Below are positions 8,121 through 16,569 of a stretch of 64,000 nucleotides of DNA, in pieces. The position numbers and the translations under genes are program-made. The stretch spans positions 310,001-374,000 of the forward strand of contig NZ_FWFU01000001.1 in NCBI RefSeq assembly GCF_900172255.1, written 5' to 3'. The notes beneath the pieces were generated by a model that was not told where the DNA came from, made no database searches, and saw only the letters and a list, made by a program, of their open reading frames with translations. The stretch comes from Roseovarius halotolerans (GTDB lineage: Bacteria > Pseudomonadota > Alphaproteobacteria > Rhodobacterales > Rhodobacteraceae). Every line of letters begins with the position of its first letter. Within the stretch, counting starts at the first letter, position 1.

Positions 8121-10304
8121 ATGGAAAGTCAACTTCCGCTTACGCGTGATCTGGTGCTTCTGGGAGGCGGTCACGCCCATGCGCTGGTCTTGCGCAGGTG
8201 GGCGATGAACCCTCTGCCGGGGGTGCGCCTGACCCTGATCGAACCGAACGTCAAGGCGCCTTATACGGGTATGCTGCCGGGTCATGTGGCCGGGCATTAC
8301 GGGCGCGGCGATCTTGAGATCGACATTGTCCGGCTTGCGCAGTTCGCCGGAGCGCGCCTGATAATGGACCGTGCAAACGGGCTGGACCGTGCCGCGCGTC
8401 TGGTCATGCTGGAAGGGCGTCTGCCCGTCGCCTACGATCACCTGTCCATAGATATCGGGATCACCTCGGCGGCGAGCGAGATCGAAGGTTTCGACGACTT
8501 CGCCATCGCCGCCAAGCCGCTGGGGCCATACGCCGAAATCTGGGAGGATTTCGTGGTGGCGGTCGCGCGGGGGGCAAAACCGCCACAGGTTGCGGTGGTC
8601 GGCGGCGGTGTCGGGGCGGTGGAACTGGCACTGGCGATGCATCACAGGCTGACCGGCGTCACGGACAAGCGTCCAGAGATCGACGTATTGGAAGCCAGTC
8701 GCGCCTTGCAGGGCACGGCGCCGGGGACGCGCCGCGCGTTGTTGCGCGAGATGGCGCGGGCGGGGATTTCGCTGACCGAGAATGCCAGGATCGCACGGAT
8801 CACCGGGCATGGCGTCGAAATGGCGGATGGCGGGCTGCGCGCGGCTGCGCTGGTCGTGGGCGTCGCCGGGGCGCGGCCCTGGGGCTGGCTCGAGGCGACA
8901 GACCTGCCGCTCGAGAACGGCTTTATCAAGGTGGACGACGGTCTGCGCGTCACGGACGATCCGGCGATCCATGCCGCGGGCGACTGTGCGCATCTTTCGC
9001 ACGCGCCGCGCCCCAAGGCCGGGGTCTATGCGGTGCGCGCCGCGCCGGTGCTGTTTCACAACCTGCGCGCCGATCTGAGCGGCGGCCGCCGCCGCGCGTA
9101 TCGTCCGCAGAGGGATTTCCTCAAGCTGGTATCGCTGGGGCGCAAGGCGGCAGTGGCCGACAAGGGCGGGATCGGCCTGCAACTGCCGGGGCTCTGGTAT
9201 TGGAAGGACTGGATCGACCGGCGGTTCATGCAGAAGTTTCACGACCTGCCCGCAATGCCCGCGCCGGACCTGCCGCGCGAAATGGCCGAAGGTGTGCGCG
9301 CCGAAATGTCGGCGCATCCGATAATCTGTGGCGGCTGTGGCGCCAAGGTGGGGCCGGGCGCGCTGATGGGGCTGATCAACGAGCTGGCGCCGCCGGAGCG
9401 CGCTGATGTCCTCAGCCGGCCGGGGGACGATGCGGGCGTGTTGCGCATCGGCGGGCAGATTCAGGTTCTGAGCACCGATCACCTGCGGGCCTTCGTCGAA
9501 GATCACTGGCAGATGGCGCGGATCACCGCGATCCATGCGCTTGGCGATGTCTGGGCGATGGGGGCCGAGCCGCAGGCGGCGCTGGTCAATATTGTCCTGC
9601 CGCGGATGAGCGAGCCGCTTCAGCGCCGCACACTGCGTGAGATCATGGATGGTGCGGGCGGCGTCATGACCGAGGCGGGGGCCGCGATCATCGGCGGGCA
9701 CAGCACGCAGGGCAGCGAATTGACCATCGGCTTCACGGTGACGGGGCTGAGCGAAGACCGGGCGATCGGGTTGGACGGCGCGCGTCCCGGCGACCGGCTG
9801 ATCCTGACCAAACCACTTGGCACCGGCGCCATCATGGCGGCGGCGATGCGGGCCGAGGTTGATGGCGACGTGGTGCGTGCGGCCATAGGGTCGATGAGCC
9901 GGAGCCTTGCCGGCGATGCGCGCGCGCTGCGCATGGCGCGGGCCATGACGGATGTCACGGGATTTGGTCTTGCGGGGCATCTTCTGGCGATCTGTCGCGC
10001 CAGCAGCCAGGGTGCCGAGATCGATCTCGGCGCCGTGCCGTTGTTGCCAGGCGCCGAGCAACTCTTTGCGCAGGGGGTGCGCTCGTCGCTCGACGCGGCG
10101 AACGCGGCCTATGCGCAGCCCGCGATTGATTGCGTGGGTGATGCACCAGCGTGGCTGTTCGATCCGCAGACGGCGGGTGGACTGCTTGCGGCGGTGCCCG
10201 AAGAGTGCGTCGATGTCTGTCTCGCCGTGCTTGGCGAAGAGGGTGTTGCCGCGAGCGTGATCGGGCGGATCACCGAGGGGCCGCCGCGCATCACGCTGCT
10301 CTAG
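8121..10304 (+). CDS. selD: Selenide, water dikinase fused to an N-terminal FAD/NAD(P) oxidoreductase
   Basis: Makes selenophosphate from selenide and ATP. The ATG at 8121 is chosen because the Rossmann motif LVLLGGGHAHALVL begins directly after it; a start at 8067 would add 18 unrelated residues. Residues 1-360 are a pyridine nucleotide-disulfide oxidoreductase-like module with a second GGGVGAVELA dinucleotide motif and the AAGDCAHL segment of FAD proteins. Residues about 395-727 are SelD: GGCGAKVG holds the essential Cys and Lys (Cys17 and Lys20 in E. coli), followed by GDDAGV, GGHS and DVTGFGLAGHL. The oxidoreductase half may supply reduced selenium. The gene shares a CTAG stop palindrome with the convergent selenouridine synthase gene. 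Confidence 0.93.
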   Translation: MESQLPLTRDLVLLGGGHAHALVLRRWAMNPLPGVRLTLIEPNVKAPYTGMLPGHVAGHYGRGDLEIDIVRLAQFAGARLIMDRANGLDRAARLVMLEGRLPVAYDHLSIDIGITSAASEIEGFDDFAIAAKPLGPYAEIWEDFVVAVARGAKPPQVAVVGGGVGAVELALAMHHRLTGVTDKRPEIDVLEASRALQGTAPGTRRALLREMARAGISLTENARIARITGHGVEMADGGLRAAALVVGVAGARPWGWLEATDLPLENGFIKVDDGLRVTDDPAIHAAGDCAHLSHAPRPKAGVYAVRAAPVLFHNLRADLSGGRRRAYRPQRDFLKLVSLGRKAAVADKGGIGLQLPGLWYWKDWIDRRFMQKFHDLPAMPAPDLPREMAEGVRAEMSAHPIICGGCGAKVGPGALMGLINELAPPERADVLSRPGDDAGVLRIGGQIQVLSTDHLRAFVEDHWQMARITAIHALGDVWAMGAEPQAALVNIVLPRMSEPLQRRTLREIMDGAGGVMTEAGAAIIGGHSTQGSELTIGFTVTGLSEDRAIGLDGARPGDRLILTKPLGTGAIMAAAMRAEVDGDVVRAAIGSMSRSLAGDARALRMARAMTDVTGFGLAGHLLAICRASSQGAEIDLGAVPLLPGAEQLFAQGVRSSLDAANAAYAQPAIDCVGDAPAWLFDPQTAGGLLAAVPEECVDVCLAVLGEEGVAASVIGRITEGPPRITLL

Positions 10305-11362
10305 TCACGCGCTGCGCGTGTCAGCGCCTCTTCAAGGTCGGGCAGGGCACGCTGCAAACCGGCATCGTCCAGTGCCGCGATGCCGACATGCTGTTCGGGG
10401 CCTTGAGGCTTGCGGCCCCGGGCCTTTGTGTAGGCCGGGTCGTAATGCCGAAGGATCAGCGCCCCGGCCAGCGCCTCGAATTCCCCGGCCGCCGCCATGC
10501 CCTGCCACTCATCCACCTGGGCATTGCCACGGATATGGCGCAGCAGGTCGAGTTGCCGGGCGAGGTGGTCGGGGGTCGCGGTGATGTCGCTGTAGGCACG
10601 GGCCAGATAGCGGGCGCGCTCGGCAAGGGGGGCGGATATCTCGACAGTCGGGGCGGCGCACATCGCGGACCAGAGTGCAGGCGGCACGATGCGTTGGCCG
10701 ACCTTGTTCGACTCGGCTTCGATGACGACCGGGCGCGCCGGGTCCATCCCCGACAGCACTTGCGCGAGCCGCCCTTCGAAGAGCTTCTGGCCGGGTTGCC
10801 CGCCGGCGACCCCGCCAAGCGCCGAACCGCGGTGATTGGCCAGCCCCTCAAGGTCGATCACCTGCCAGCCGCGCTCCGCCAGAAGCGCCAGAAGCCGGGT
10901 CTTTGCAGTGCCGGTATTGCCATCGAGAAGCACCGGGCGGATTGGAAGCGTATTGTCGTAAAGTCGTTGCACGACCAGCCGGCGATAGGCGCGGTACCCC
11001 CCATCCAGCACCCGCACCCGCCAGCCGATCTGGTGCAGGATCGTGGCGAAGGCGTTCGAGCGTTGGCCGCCACGCCAGCAATAGACCATCGGACGCCAGC
11101 CACCGGGCTTGTTGGCCAGCTCGTTCTGAAGATACCCCGCGACGTTGCACGCCACATAGGCCGCACCGATCTTGCGCGCCTTGAAGCGGTCGTCCTGCAC
11201 ATAGATCGTACCGACTTCGGCGCGCTCGGCATCGCTGAGCGAAGGCAGGTTGATCGCGCCGGGCACATGGTCTTCGGCGAATTCCGAGGGCGAGCGGGCG
11301 TCGATCACCGTATCGGCGGGAAGGTCGTTGAGAGACCGGAGATCGGCGAGCGTGAATTTCAT
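10301..11362 (-). CDS. selU: tRNA 2-selenouridine synthase
   Basis: Replaces sulfur by selenium at the wobble 2-thiouridine of some tRNAs, using selenophosphate (also named MnmH). The 353 residues consist of an N-terminal rhodanese domain, with VIDARSPSEF and the active-site loop YCWRGGQRS containing the catalytic Cys, followed by a P-loop module, LLDGNTGTAKTRLL, near residue 145. Length matches the family. It is tail to tail with selD: the TAG stops of both genes are the same CTAG at 10301-10304. This pairing and the absence of selA, selB or a selenocysteine tRNA in view suggest selenium use for tRNA modification. Confidence 0.93.
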   Translation of the reverse strand: MKFTLADLRSLNDLPADTVIDARSPSEFAEDHVPGAINLPSLSDAERAEVGTIYVQDDRFKARKIGAAYVACNVAGYLQNELANKPGGWRPMVYCWRGGQRSNAFATILHQIGWRVRVLDGGYRAYRRLVVQRLYDNTLPIRPVLLDGNTGTAKTRLLALLAERGWQVIDLEGLANHRGSALGGVAGGQPGQKLFEGRLAQVLSGMDPARPVVIEAESNKVGQRIVPPALWSAMCAAPTVEISAPLAERARYLARAYSDITATPDHLARQLDLLRHIRGNAQVDEWQGMAAAGEFEALAGALILRHYDPAYTKARGRKPQGPEQHVGIAALDDAGLQRALPDLEEALTRAARD

Positions 11363-11534
11363 GTGCAGCCCTTATCCCAAAGCCCGCGTGAGGGCCAGAT
11401 CATGGCGATATGCGTCCGACCCGGCAAGGCCATTCAAGGCGGCTGCGGGTATCTGGCCTATTGCCAAAGCACATGCGTTCTGCGCGCCATGTGCTATTGA
11501 TATCCCGAAAGGCCACAATCAGCGTGAGTTCAGG

Positions 11535-12929
11535 ATGACGTTCGAATTCCCCGACCGGGAGGCCCTTGCAGAGCCGCTCTATGCCAGCCTTGCCGCCGCC
11601 ATCGAGCGGCAGATCCGCGAAGGCGTGCTGCGCCCCGGAGACAGGTTGCCGACGCATCGGGCGGTGTCGAACGAGCTTGGGCTGAGTGTCCATACCGTCA
11701 GCAAGGCCTATGACCGCCTGCGCCAGCACAACCTGATCCACGGGCATGTGGGGCGGGGCAGTTTCGTTGTCGACCCCTCGGCGCGGGACGAGCCGCCCTA
11801 TGCGCTGAAATCCCAGCGGGAAGATGTGCTGGACCTGGCGATTTCGCGCCCGCTTTACGATGCAAGGCATGACCAGGCCATGCGCCGCACGCTGCGCGAG
11901 ATGGCGGGCAATGCCGATCCGGCGACGATCCTGTCCTGCCGTCCCAATATCGGGCAGACCGCGCATCGCGCGGCGGCTGTCGACTGGCTGGCACGGTGCC
12001 GCCTGAACACCAGCGCCGACCGGGTGCTGCTGACCAACGGCGTGACGCATGGCATGGCGGCGGCGCTGTCAGCGGTGACCGCGCCGGGTGACGTGGTGCT
12101 GGCCGACGATGTGACCCATCACCTTATCATTTCGCTCTGCCGTTACCTTGGCCTGACGCTTATCGGGGTGGCGGGAGACGACGAGGGGATGTGCCCGGAC
12201 GCGCTTGAGCGGGTCTGTCGCAGTCACGATGCCCGTGCGATCGTGACGCTGCCGAACCTGGCGGCACCGCGTGGGGGATTGATGAGCGAGGCGCGCAGGC
12301 GTGCAGTCGCCGCGGTGGCGCAAGCCCGCGATCTCGTGGTCATCGAAAACGATGCCTATGCGCAGATCCTCGAGGATGCGCCCGAGCCGATTGCGGCGCT
12401 GGCACCGGAGCGCACGATCTACCTGACGACATTCACCAAATGCACCGTTTCGGGGCTGCGCGCGGGTTACATGGCCGCGCCCGCGTATCTGCAATCGGCG
12501 TTGCTGAGCCGCCTGCTGGTGTTCTCATGGGCGGCTACGCCGCTGGTCGGTGAGATCGCCACCCGTTGGGTGCGCGACGGCACCGCCGCCGCCCTGGCCG
12601 AGTGGCAGCGCGCTGCGCTGGCCGCGCGCGGGCGGATCGTCAACGAGGTTCTGGGCGATCAGAGGCTTCAGGGTCATCCGGGCGGGCTGCACTATTGGTT
12701 GACCCTTCCCGAGGGGCGCTCGACCGAGGATGTCGTGCGCAATGCCCGCCAGCTTGGCGTTGCGCTGGCGCCCGCGACTCCTTTTCTGACAGCCCAGGCT
12801 CCGGCCCTTGATGCGGTGCGGATTTCCGTGGGCGGCGTGCGCGATGAAACCCAGTTCAGGACGGCACTCGAGCGGGTCTCGATGTTGCTCCGAGCGACGC
12901 ATGAAATCGCCTTTCCTCTTGAATACTGA
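11535..12929 (+). CDS. enuR: EnuR-type MocR/GntR regulator of ectoine use
   Basis: A 464-residue PLP-dependent transcription factor. Residues 1-75 form a GntR winged helix (PLYASLAAAIERQIREG, then LPTHRAVSNELGLSVHTVSKAY). Residues 110-460 form an aminotransferase class I fold. The PLP lysine in TTFTKCTVSG is residue 302, the position I recall for EnuR of Ruegeria pomeroyi. The ATG at 11535 is chosen because the DNA-binding domain starts there. The open frame runs further upstream, but that part is antisense to selU. EnuR proteins repress ectoine import/catabolism genes and respond to ectoine-derived diamino acids bound to PLP. The gene is directly followed by the UehABC-type transporter, which supports the assignment over other MocR types such as TauR or GabR. 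Confidence 0.85.
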   Translation: MTFEFPDREALAEPLYASLAAAIERQIREGVLRPGDRLPTHRAVSNELGLSVHTVSKAYDRLRQHNLIHGHVGRGSFVVDPSARDEPPYALKSQREDVLDLAISRPLYDARHDQAMRRTLREMAGNADPATILSCRPNIGQTAHRAAAVDWLARCRLNTSADRVLLTNGVTHGMAAALSAVTAPGDVVLADDVTHHLIISLCRYLGLTLIGVAGDDEGMCPDALERVCRSHDARAIVTLPNLAAPRGGLMSEARRRAVAAVAQARDLVVIENDAYAQILEDAPEPIAALAPERTIYLTTFTKCTVSGLRAGYMAAPAYLQSALLSRLLVFSWAATPLVGEIATRWVRDGTAAALAEWQRAALAARGRIVNEVLGDQRLQGHPGGLHYWLTLPEGRSTEDVVRNARQLGVALAPATPFLTAQAPALDAVRISVGGVRDETQFRTALERVSMLLRATHEIAFPLEY

Positions 12930-12937
12930 CATTTGTC

Positions 12938-12977
12938 ATGCGTCAATTATTGGTTTGACATGCAATACAATGCGTCA
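12938..12977 (+). promoter_or_regulatory. Candidate MocR operator: direct repeat before uehA
   Basis: ATGCGTCA occurs at 12938-12945 and again at 12970-12977, 32 bp apart start to start, or about three helical turns on the same face. MocR regulators such as GabR bind direct repeats with comparable spacing. A perfect palindrome TGACA-TT-TGTCA (12927-12938) abuts the first copy. TACAAT at 12966-12971 could be a -10 box overlapping the second copy. The pieces lie between enuR and the start of uehA at 13017. Confidence 0.5.
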
Positions 12978-13016
12978 CACGCTTCCAGTGCATTTTATGA
13001 AACAGGGAGCAAAGTA

Positions 13017-14036
13017 ATGGCGAAATTCATGACCAACACGTTCGCAGCTGCGGCCGCCGTCGGTGTCATGGCCATCACAGGCAGCATGGCAAAGGCCGAC
13101 ACCTGGCGCTACGCGTTCGAGGAGGCCATCGACGAGGTGCAGGGCGTTTTCGCCCAGAAGTTCAAGGAAGAGATCGAAGCGAATTCCGACCACGAGGTCC
13201 AGCTTTTCCCCTATGGCACCTTGGGTGAATCGGCGGATATCATGGAACAAGCCCAGGCCGGCATCCTGCAATTCGTGGACCAGAGCCCGGGTTTCACGGG
13301 TTCGCTGATCCCGGAGGCGCAAGTGTTCTTCGTGCCATATCTGCTGCCCCAGGACACCGAGAAGCTGAGCGAATTCTTCCGCAGTTCCAAGGCGATCAAC
13401 GAAATGTTCCCCGAGCTTTACGCCCAGCAGGGCCTCGAGCTTCTGGTGATGTTCCCCGAAGGCGAGGTCTGCATGACCACGCAGGAGCCCGTCAAAGGGC
13501 CGGATGACCTCAACGAGGTGAAGTTCCGCGTGATGACCAACCCGCTTCTGGTGGAAAGCTACAAGGCGTTCGGCGCCACACCCACGCCGCTGCCCTGGGG
13601 CGAAGTCTATGGTGCACTGCAGACGGGCATCATCCAGGGTCAGGAAAACCCGATGTTCTTCATCGAGTCGACCAAGATGTATGAAGTGACCGACGTCATC
13701 ACCTGCGCGGGCCACAACAACTTCACCACGGCCGTGATGGCGAACCAGCAGTTCTTCGACGGCCTTTCGGCAGAAGATCAGGAGATGGTGCAGGCGGCGA
13801 TGGATACTGCCTTTGACCACATCATCGACTATCAGAGCGGTCTGCACGAAGAGAGCATCGAGAAGATCAAGGAAGCCAAGCCCGACATGCAGGTCAATGT
13901 CCTGAGCGAGGAAGAGCGCACGCCCTTCGTCGAAGCGGCTGCAACGGTCGAAGAGACCTTCCTTGAGATGACCGGGGATTCCGGCGCCAAGATTCTCGAA
14001 CAGCTCAAGGCGGACCTTGAAGCTGTCGAAAACTAA
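13017..14036 (+). CDS. uehA: TRAP transporter substrate-binding protein for ectoine/hydroxyectoine
   Basis: Periplasmic DctP-family receptor of 339 residues with a signal peptide cleaved after about residue 27 (SMAKA). The start at 13017 has GGGAG 7 bp upstream; the frame extends further but without a signal sequence. From memory the mature protein closely follows TeaA/UehA: WRYAFEE near its start (TeaA Glu9), LGESADIMEQAQ.GILQFV, QSPGFTGSLIPEAQ, the Arg of KFRVMTNPLL, and TPLPWGEVYGALQTGIIQGQENP. These are much more specific than general DctP motifs, so ectoine or 5-hydroxyectoine is the likely ligand. It is the first gene of the uehABC-usp operon and is separated from uehB by a hairpin. Confidence 0.88.
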   Translation: MAKFMTNTFAAAAAVGVMAITGSMAKADTWRYAFEEAIDEVQGVFAQKFKEEIEANSDHEVQLFPYGTLGESADIMEQAQAGILQFVDQSPGFTGSLIPEAQVFFVPYLLPQDTEKLSEFFRSSKAINEMFPELYAQQGLELLVMFPEGEVCMTTQEPVKGPDDLNEVKFRVMTNPLLVESYKAFGATPTPLPWGEVYGALQTGIIQGQENPMFFIESTKMYEVTDVITCAGHNNFTTAVMANQQFFDGLSAEDQEMVQAAMDTAFDHIIDYQSGLHEESIEKIKEAKPDMQVNVLSEEERTPFVEAAATVEETFLEMTGDSGAKILEQLKADLEAVEN

Positions 14037-14044
14037 AGACAGGG

Positions 14045-14078
14045 ACCGGCGGCCGCCATCGAAGATGGGGCCGCCGGT
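14045..14078 (+). terminator. Hairpin between uehA and uehB (attenuator-like)
   Basis: ACCGGCGGCC (14045-14054) pairs perfectly with GGCCGCCGGT (14069-14078) around a 14-base loop, followed by TTACTTTACC. The T-tract is weak. Such hairpins after the binding-protein gene commonly reduce downstream expression and protect the upstream message, giving more receptor than membrane subunits. Confidence 0.65.
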
Positions 14079-14126
14079 TTACTTTACCCACATCACATTC
14101 AACATCATCGCGGGGCCTGGACAGGG

Positions 14127-14744
14127 ATGAACGAGTCTCAGACACAGTCGCAAACCGACACCACCTCGACGGATGACGCATCCTTCAAGGACTATCAATC
14201 CACGCTTCCCGGCGTTCTGGGCACGTTGGACAATCTGATCAGCAAGATCGAAGCCATCGTGCTGGCGGCGGGTGTGCTGCTGATGGCCGCGAATACGATC
14301 GCCAACGTGGTCGGGCGCTTCGTCTTTCAGAACAGCATCTTCTTTTCCGAAGAGCTGAACCGCATTCTCATCATCATGATCACCTTTGCCGGCATCAGCT
14401 ATGCCGCGCGTCAGGGCCGTCATATCCGTATGTCGGCGATCTATGACGCGCTGCCCGGAAAGGGGCGCAAGATCATGATGATCATCATCGCGGTGGTGAC
14501 GGCGGTCTTCATGTTCGGGCTTTGCTACTACTCGTTCAACTACATTCTCACTCAGGCGGGACGGGGCCGCGTGCTGCCGTCGCTTCAGATCCCGGTGTGG
14601 ATCACGCTGGTCTGGGTGCCCTTCGGGTTCTTTATGACGGGGATGCAATATGCGCTGACTGCCATCAAGAACATCATTGAAAAAGATACCTATCTCTCGA
14701 CCGCCGTGCTCGAAGGATATGACGACGACGAGATGGAGGTCTGA
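14127..14744 (+). CDS. uehB: TRAP transporter small membrane subunit (DctQ type)
   Basis: A 205-residue subunit linking receptor and permease. The first 45 residues are polar and unusually long for DctQ. Four transmembrane helices then follow (about 50-72, 85-105, 118-142, 160-182), with the typical [18 protein letters not shown] segment between helices one and two. It lies 3 bp upstream of the large permease gene, whose GGAGGT ribosome binding site is inside its 3' end. The acidic tail is YDDDEMEV. Its function as part of an ectoine importer follows from the receptor gene. Confidence 0.88.
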   Translation: MNESQTQSQTDTTSTDDASFKDYQSTLPGVLGTLDNLISKIEAIVLAAGVLLMAANTIANVVGRFVFQNSIFFSEELNRILIIMITFAGISYAARQGRHIRMSAIYDALPGKGRKIMMIIIAVVTAVFMFGLCYYSFNYILTQAGRGRVLPSLQIPVWITLVWVPFGFFMTGMQYALTAIKNIIEKDTYLSTAVLEGYDDDEMEV

Positions 14745-14747
14745 AAG

Positions 14748-16034
14748 ATGGCACTGACGATTTTCTCGATCATGATCGTGCTCCTTCTGCTGGGTTTTCC
14801 CATGATGATCCCGCTGATCGTGGGGGCTTTCGTGGGCTTCTTCTCGCTGTTCGGCGGGATGAGCCAGCTTGAAACGATGATCCAGCAGATCATGGCGGGC
14901 ATCCGGCCCGCCTCGCTGATCGCGGTGCCGATGTTCATCTTCGCCGCCGATATCATGACGCGCGGGCAATCGGCCAACCGGCTGATCGACCTGGTGATGG
15001 CCTTTGTCGGGCATCTGAAGGGTGGGCTGGCGGTATCCACTGCGGCGGCCTGCACGATGTTCGGCGCGGTCTCGGGGTCGACCCAGGCGACGGTGGTCGC
15101 CATCGGTTCGCCGCTGCGTCCACGGATGCAGAAGGCGGGCTACAAGGACAGTTTCATCCTGGCGCTGATCGTCAATTCGTCGGATATCGCCTTTCTCATT
15201 CCGCCCTCGATCGGCATGATCATCTATGGCGTGGTGTCGAACACCTCGATCGCCGAGCTGTTCATTGCAGGGATCGGGCCGGGGCTGCTGATCCTCGTGC
15301 TCTTCTCGTTCTATTCCTGGCTTTATGCGGTGCGCCACCAGGTCCCGACCGAACCCAAGACAAGCTGGCCCGAACGCATGGCTGCCGCGCGCAAGGCGCT
15401 TTGGCCGCTGGGGTTCCCGGCGATCATCATCGGCGGAATCTATGGCGGTATCTTCAGCCCGACCGAGGCCGCCGCCGCCTGTGTGCTCTATGCGCTGATC
15501 CTTGAAGTCATCGTGTTCAAGGAACTCGACCTTGCCGGGGTCTATGACACTGCCAAGTCGACCGGGCTGATCACGGCGGTGGTGTTCATCCTTGTGGGCG
15601 TTGGCGCGGCGTTTTCCTGGGTGATCTCGTTCGCACAGATCCCACAGCAGATCCTTGGCGGTATCGGCGTCGACGAGATGGGTCAAATCGGTGTTCTGTT
15701 CGTGATCTCGATCGCCTTCTTCATAGGCTGCATGTTCGTCGACCCGATCGTGGTGATCCTGGTCATGGTGCCGATCTTCGCGCCGGTGGTGAACTCGGTC
15801 GGGCTTGACCCGGTTCTGGTGGGCACGATCGTCACCTTGCAGGTGGCCATCGGATCGGCCACGCCACCATTCGGTTGCGACATCTTCACGGCCATCGCCG
15901 TGTTCAAGCGCCCCTATTTCGAGGTCATCCGCGGCACGCCGCCGTTCATCTTCATCCTGCTGTCGGTGGCGGTCGCGCTGATCTTCTTCCCGCAGATCGC
16001 GCTGTTCCTGCGTGACCTTGCCTTCGCGAAGTAG
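14748..16034 (+). CDS. uehC: TRAP transporter large permease (DctM type)
   Basis: A 428-residue integral membrane protein with about 12 hydrophobic segments and the DctM core motifs: MFIFAADIMTRG, AVSGSTQATVVAIGSPL, NSSDIAFLIPPSIGMIIYG and VGSATPPFGCDIFTA-type loops. It imports the substrate with a sodium gradient, together with the small subunit and the periplasmic receptor. GGAGGT lies 8 bp before the ATG. The gene ends 13 bp before the universal stress protein gene, so all four cistrons are likely one operon. Confidence 0.9.
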   Translation: MALTIFSIMIVLLLLGFPMMIPLIVGAFVGFFSLFGGMSQLETMIQQIMAGIRPASLIAVPMFIFAADIMTRGQSANRLIDLVMAFVGHLKGGLAVSTAAACTMFGAVSGSTQATVVAIGSPLRPRMQKAGYKDSFILALIVNSSDIAFLIPPSIGMIIYGVVSNTSIAELFIAGIGPGLLILVLFSFYSWLYAVRHQVPTEPKTSWPERMAAARKALWPLGFPAIIIGGIYGGIFSPTEAAAACVLYALILEVIVFKELDLAGVYDTAKSTGLITAVVFILVGVGAAFSWVISFAQIPQQILGGIGVDEMGQIGVLFVISIAFFIGCMFVDPIVVILVMVPIFAPVVNSVGLDPVLVGTIVTLQVAIGSATPPFGCDIFTAIAVFKRPYFEVIRGTPPFIFILLSVAVALIFFPQIALFLRDLAFAK

Positions 16035-16047
16035 TCAGGAGACCCTT

Positions 16048-16485
16048 ATGTTCAAATCTATACTCGTTCCCTTCGATGGCTCGCCCAATGCCGAGAAGGC
16101 GCTGGATATGGCCATCGACATGTCGCACGAATGCGGCGGCAAGGTCACCATTCTGACGGTCTATCGGCATCACTCGATGCTCGAGGCGTCGCTGTCGATG
16201 GTGCGCCCCGACGATCCGGGCAATATGGACGACATCATGCGCAACCATGCCAAGGAGGTCGCCGAGCGCGCCAAGAGCGTCGCGCAGGAGGCCGGGCTGA
16301 CCGAGACACGCGCCTTCGTCAAATCGGGGCCGACATCGCGCACCATCGTCAAGTTCGCGCAGGAACATGGGATGGACCTGATCGTGATCGGCAGCCGTGG
16401 CATGGGCTCGGTCGAGGACTACCTTTTGGGCAGCGTTTCGCACAAGGTCACGGGCCTTTCGCGAATTCCGGTGCTGGTGGTCTGA
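16048..16485 (+). CDS. Universal stress protein associated with the ectoine TRAP transporter
   Basis: A single-domain UspA of 145 residues; the ATG at 16048 begins the first strand (MFKSILVPFDGS). The ATP-binding motif G-2x-G-9x-GS is complete (GSRGMGSVEDYLLGS). In Halomonas the equivalent TeaD binds ATP and lowers TeaABC activity, so a regulatory role in transport is a reasonable inference. It is the last gene of the operon and is followed by a terminator. No ectoine hydrolase or deacetylase genes follow. Confidence 0.9.
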   Translation: MFKSILVPFDGSPNAEKALDMAIDMSHECGGKVTILTVYRHHSMLEASLSMVRPDDPGNMDDIMRNHAKEVAERAKSVAQEAGLTETRAFVKSGPTSRTIVKFAQEHGMDLIVIGSRGMGSVEDYLLGSVSHKVTGLSRIPVLVV

Positions 16486-16531
16486 CCGCACCGAGCGGTG
16501 CTCGACAGATGCATGAAATGATGCACGGAAG

Positions 16532-16560
16532 GGGGGCGTTTCGACGCCCCCTTCTTGGTT
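16532..16560 (+). terminator. Terminator of the uehABC-usp operon
   Basis: GGGGGCGT (16532-16539), a TTCG tetraloop, ACGCCCCC (16544-16551), then TTCTTGGTTT. The stem is 8 bp and perfect. It lies in the gap between the convergent ends of usp and the RND pump gene and may serve both. Confidence 0.75.
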
Positions 16561-16569
16561 TCTGAGCCT

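Noticed and set aside
6807..10061. A very long open frame on the minus strand (over 1000 codons) opposite the response regulator and selD.
   Set aside because: It is antisense to two well-supported genes with clear domains, has Arg/His/Pro-rich composition typical of GC-rich shadow frames, and shows no recognisable family.
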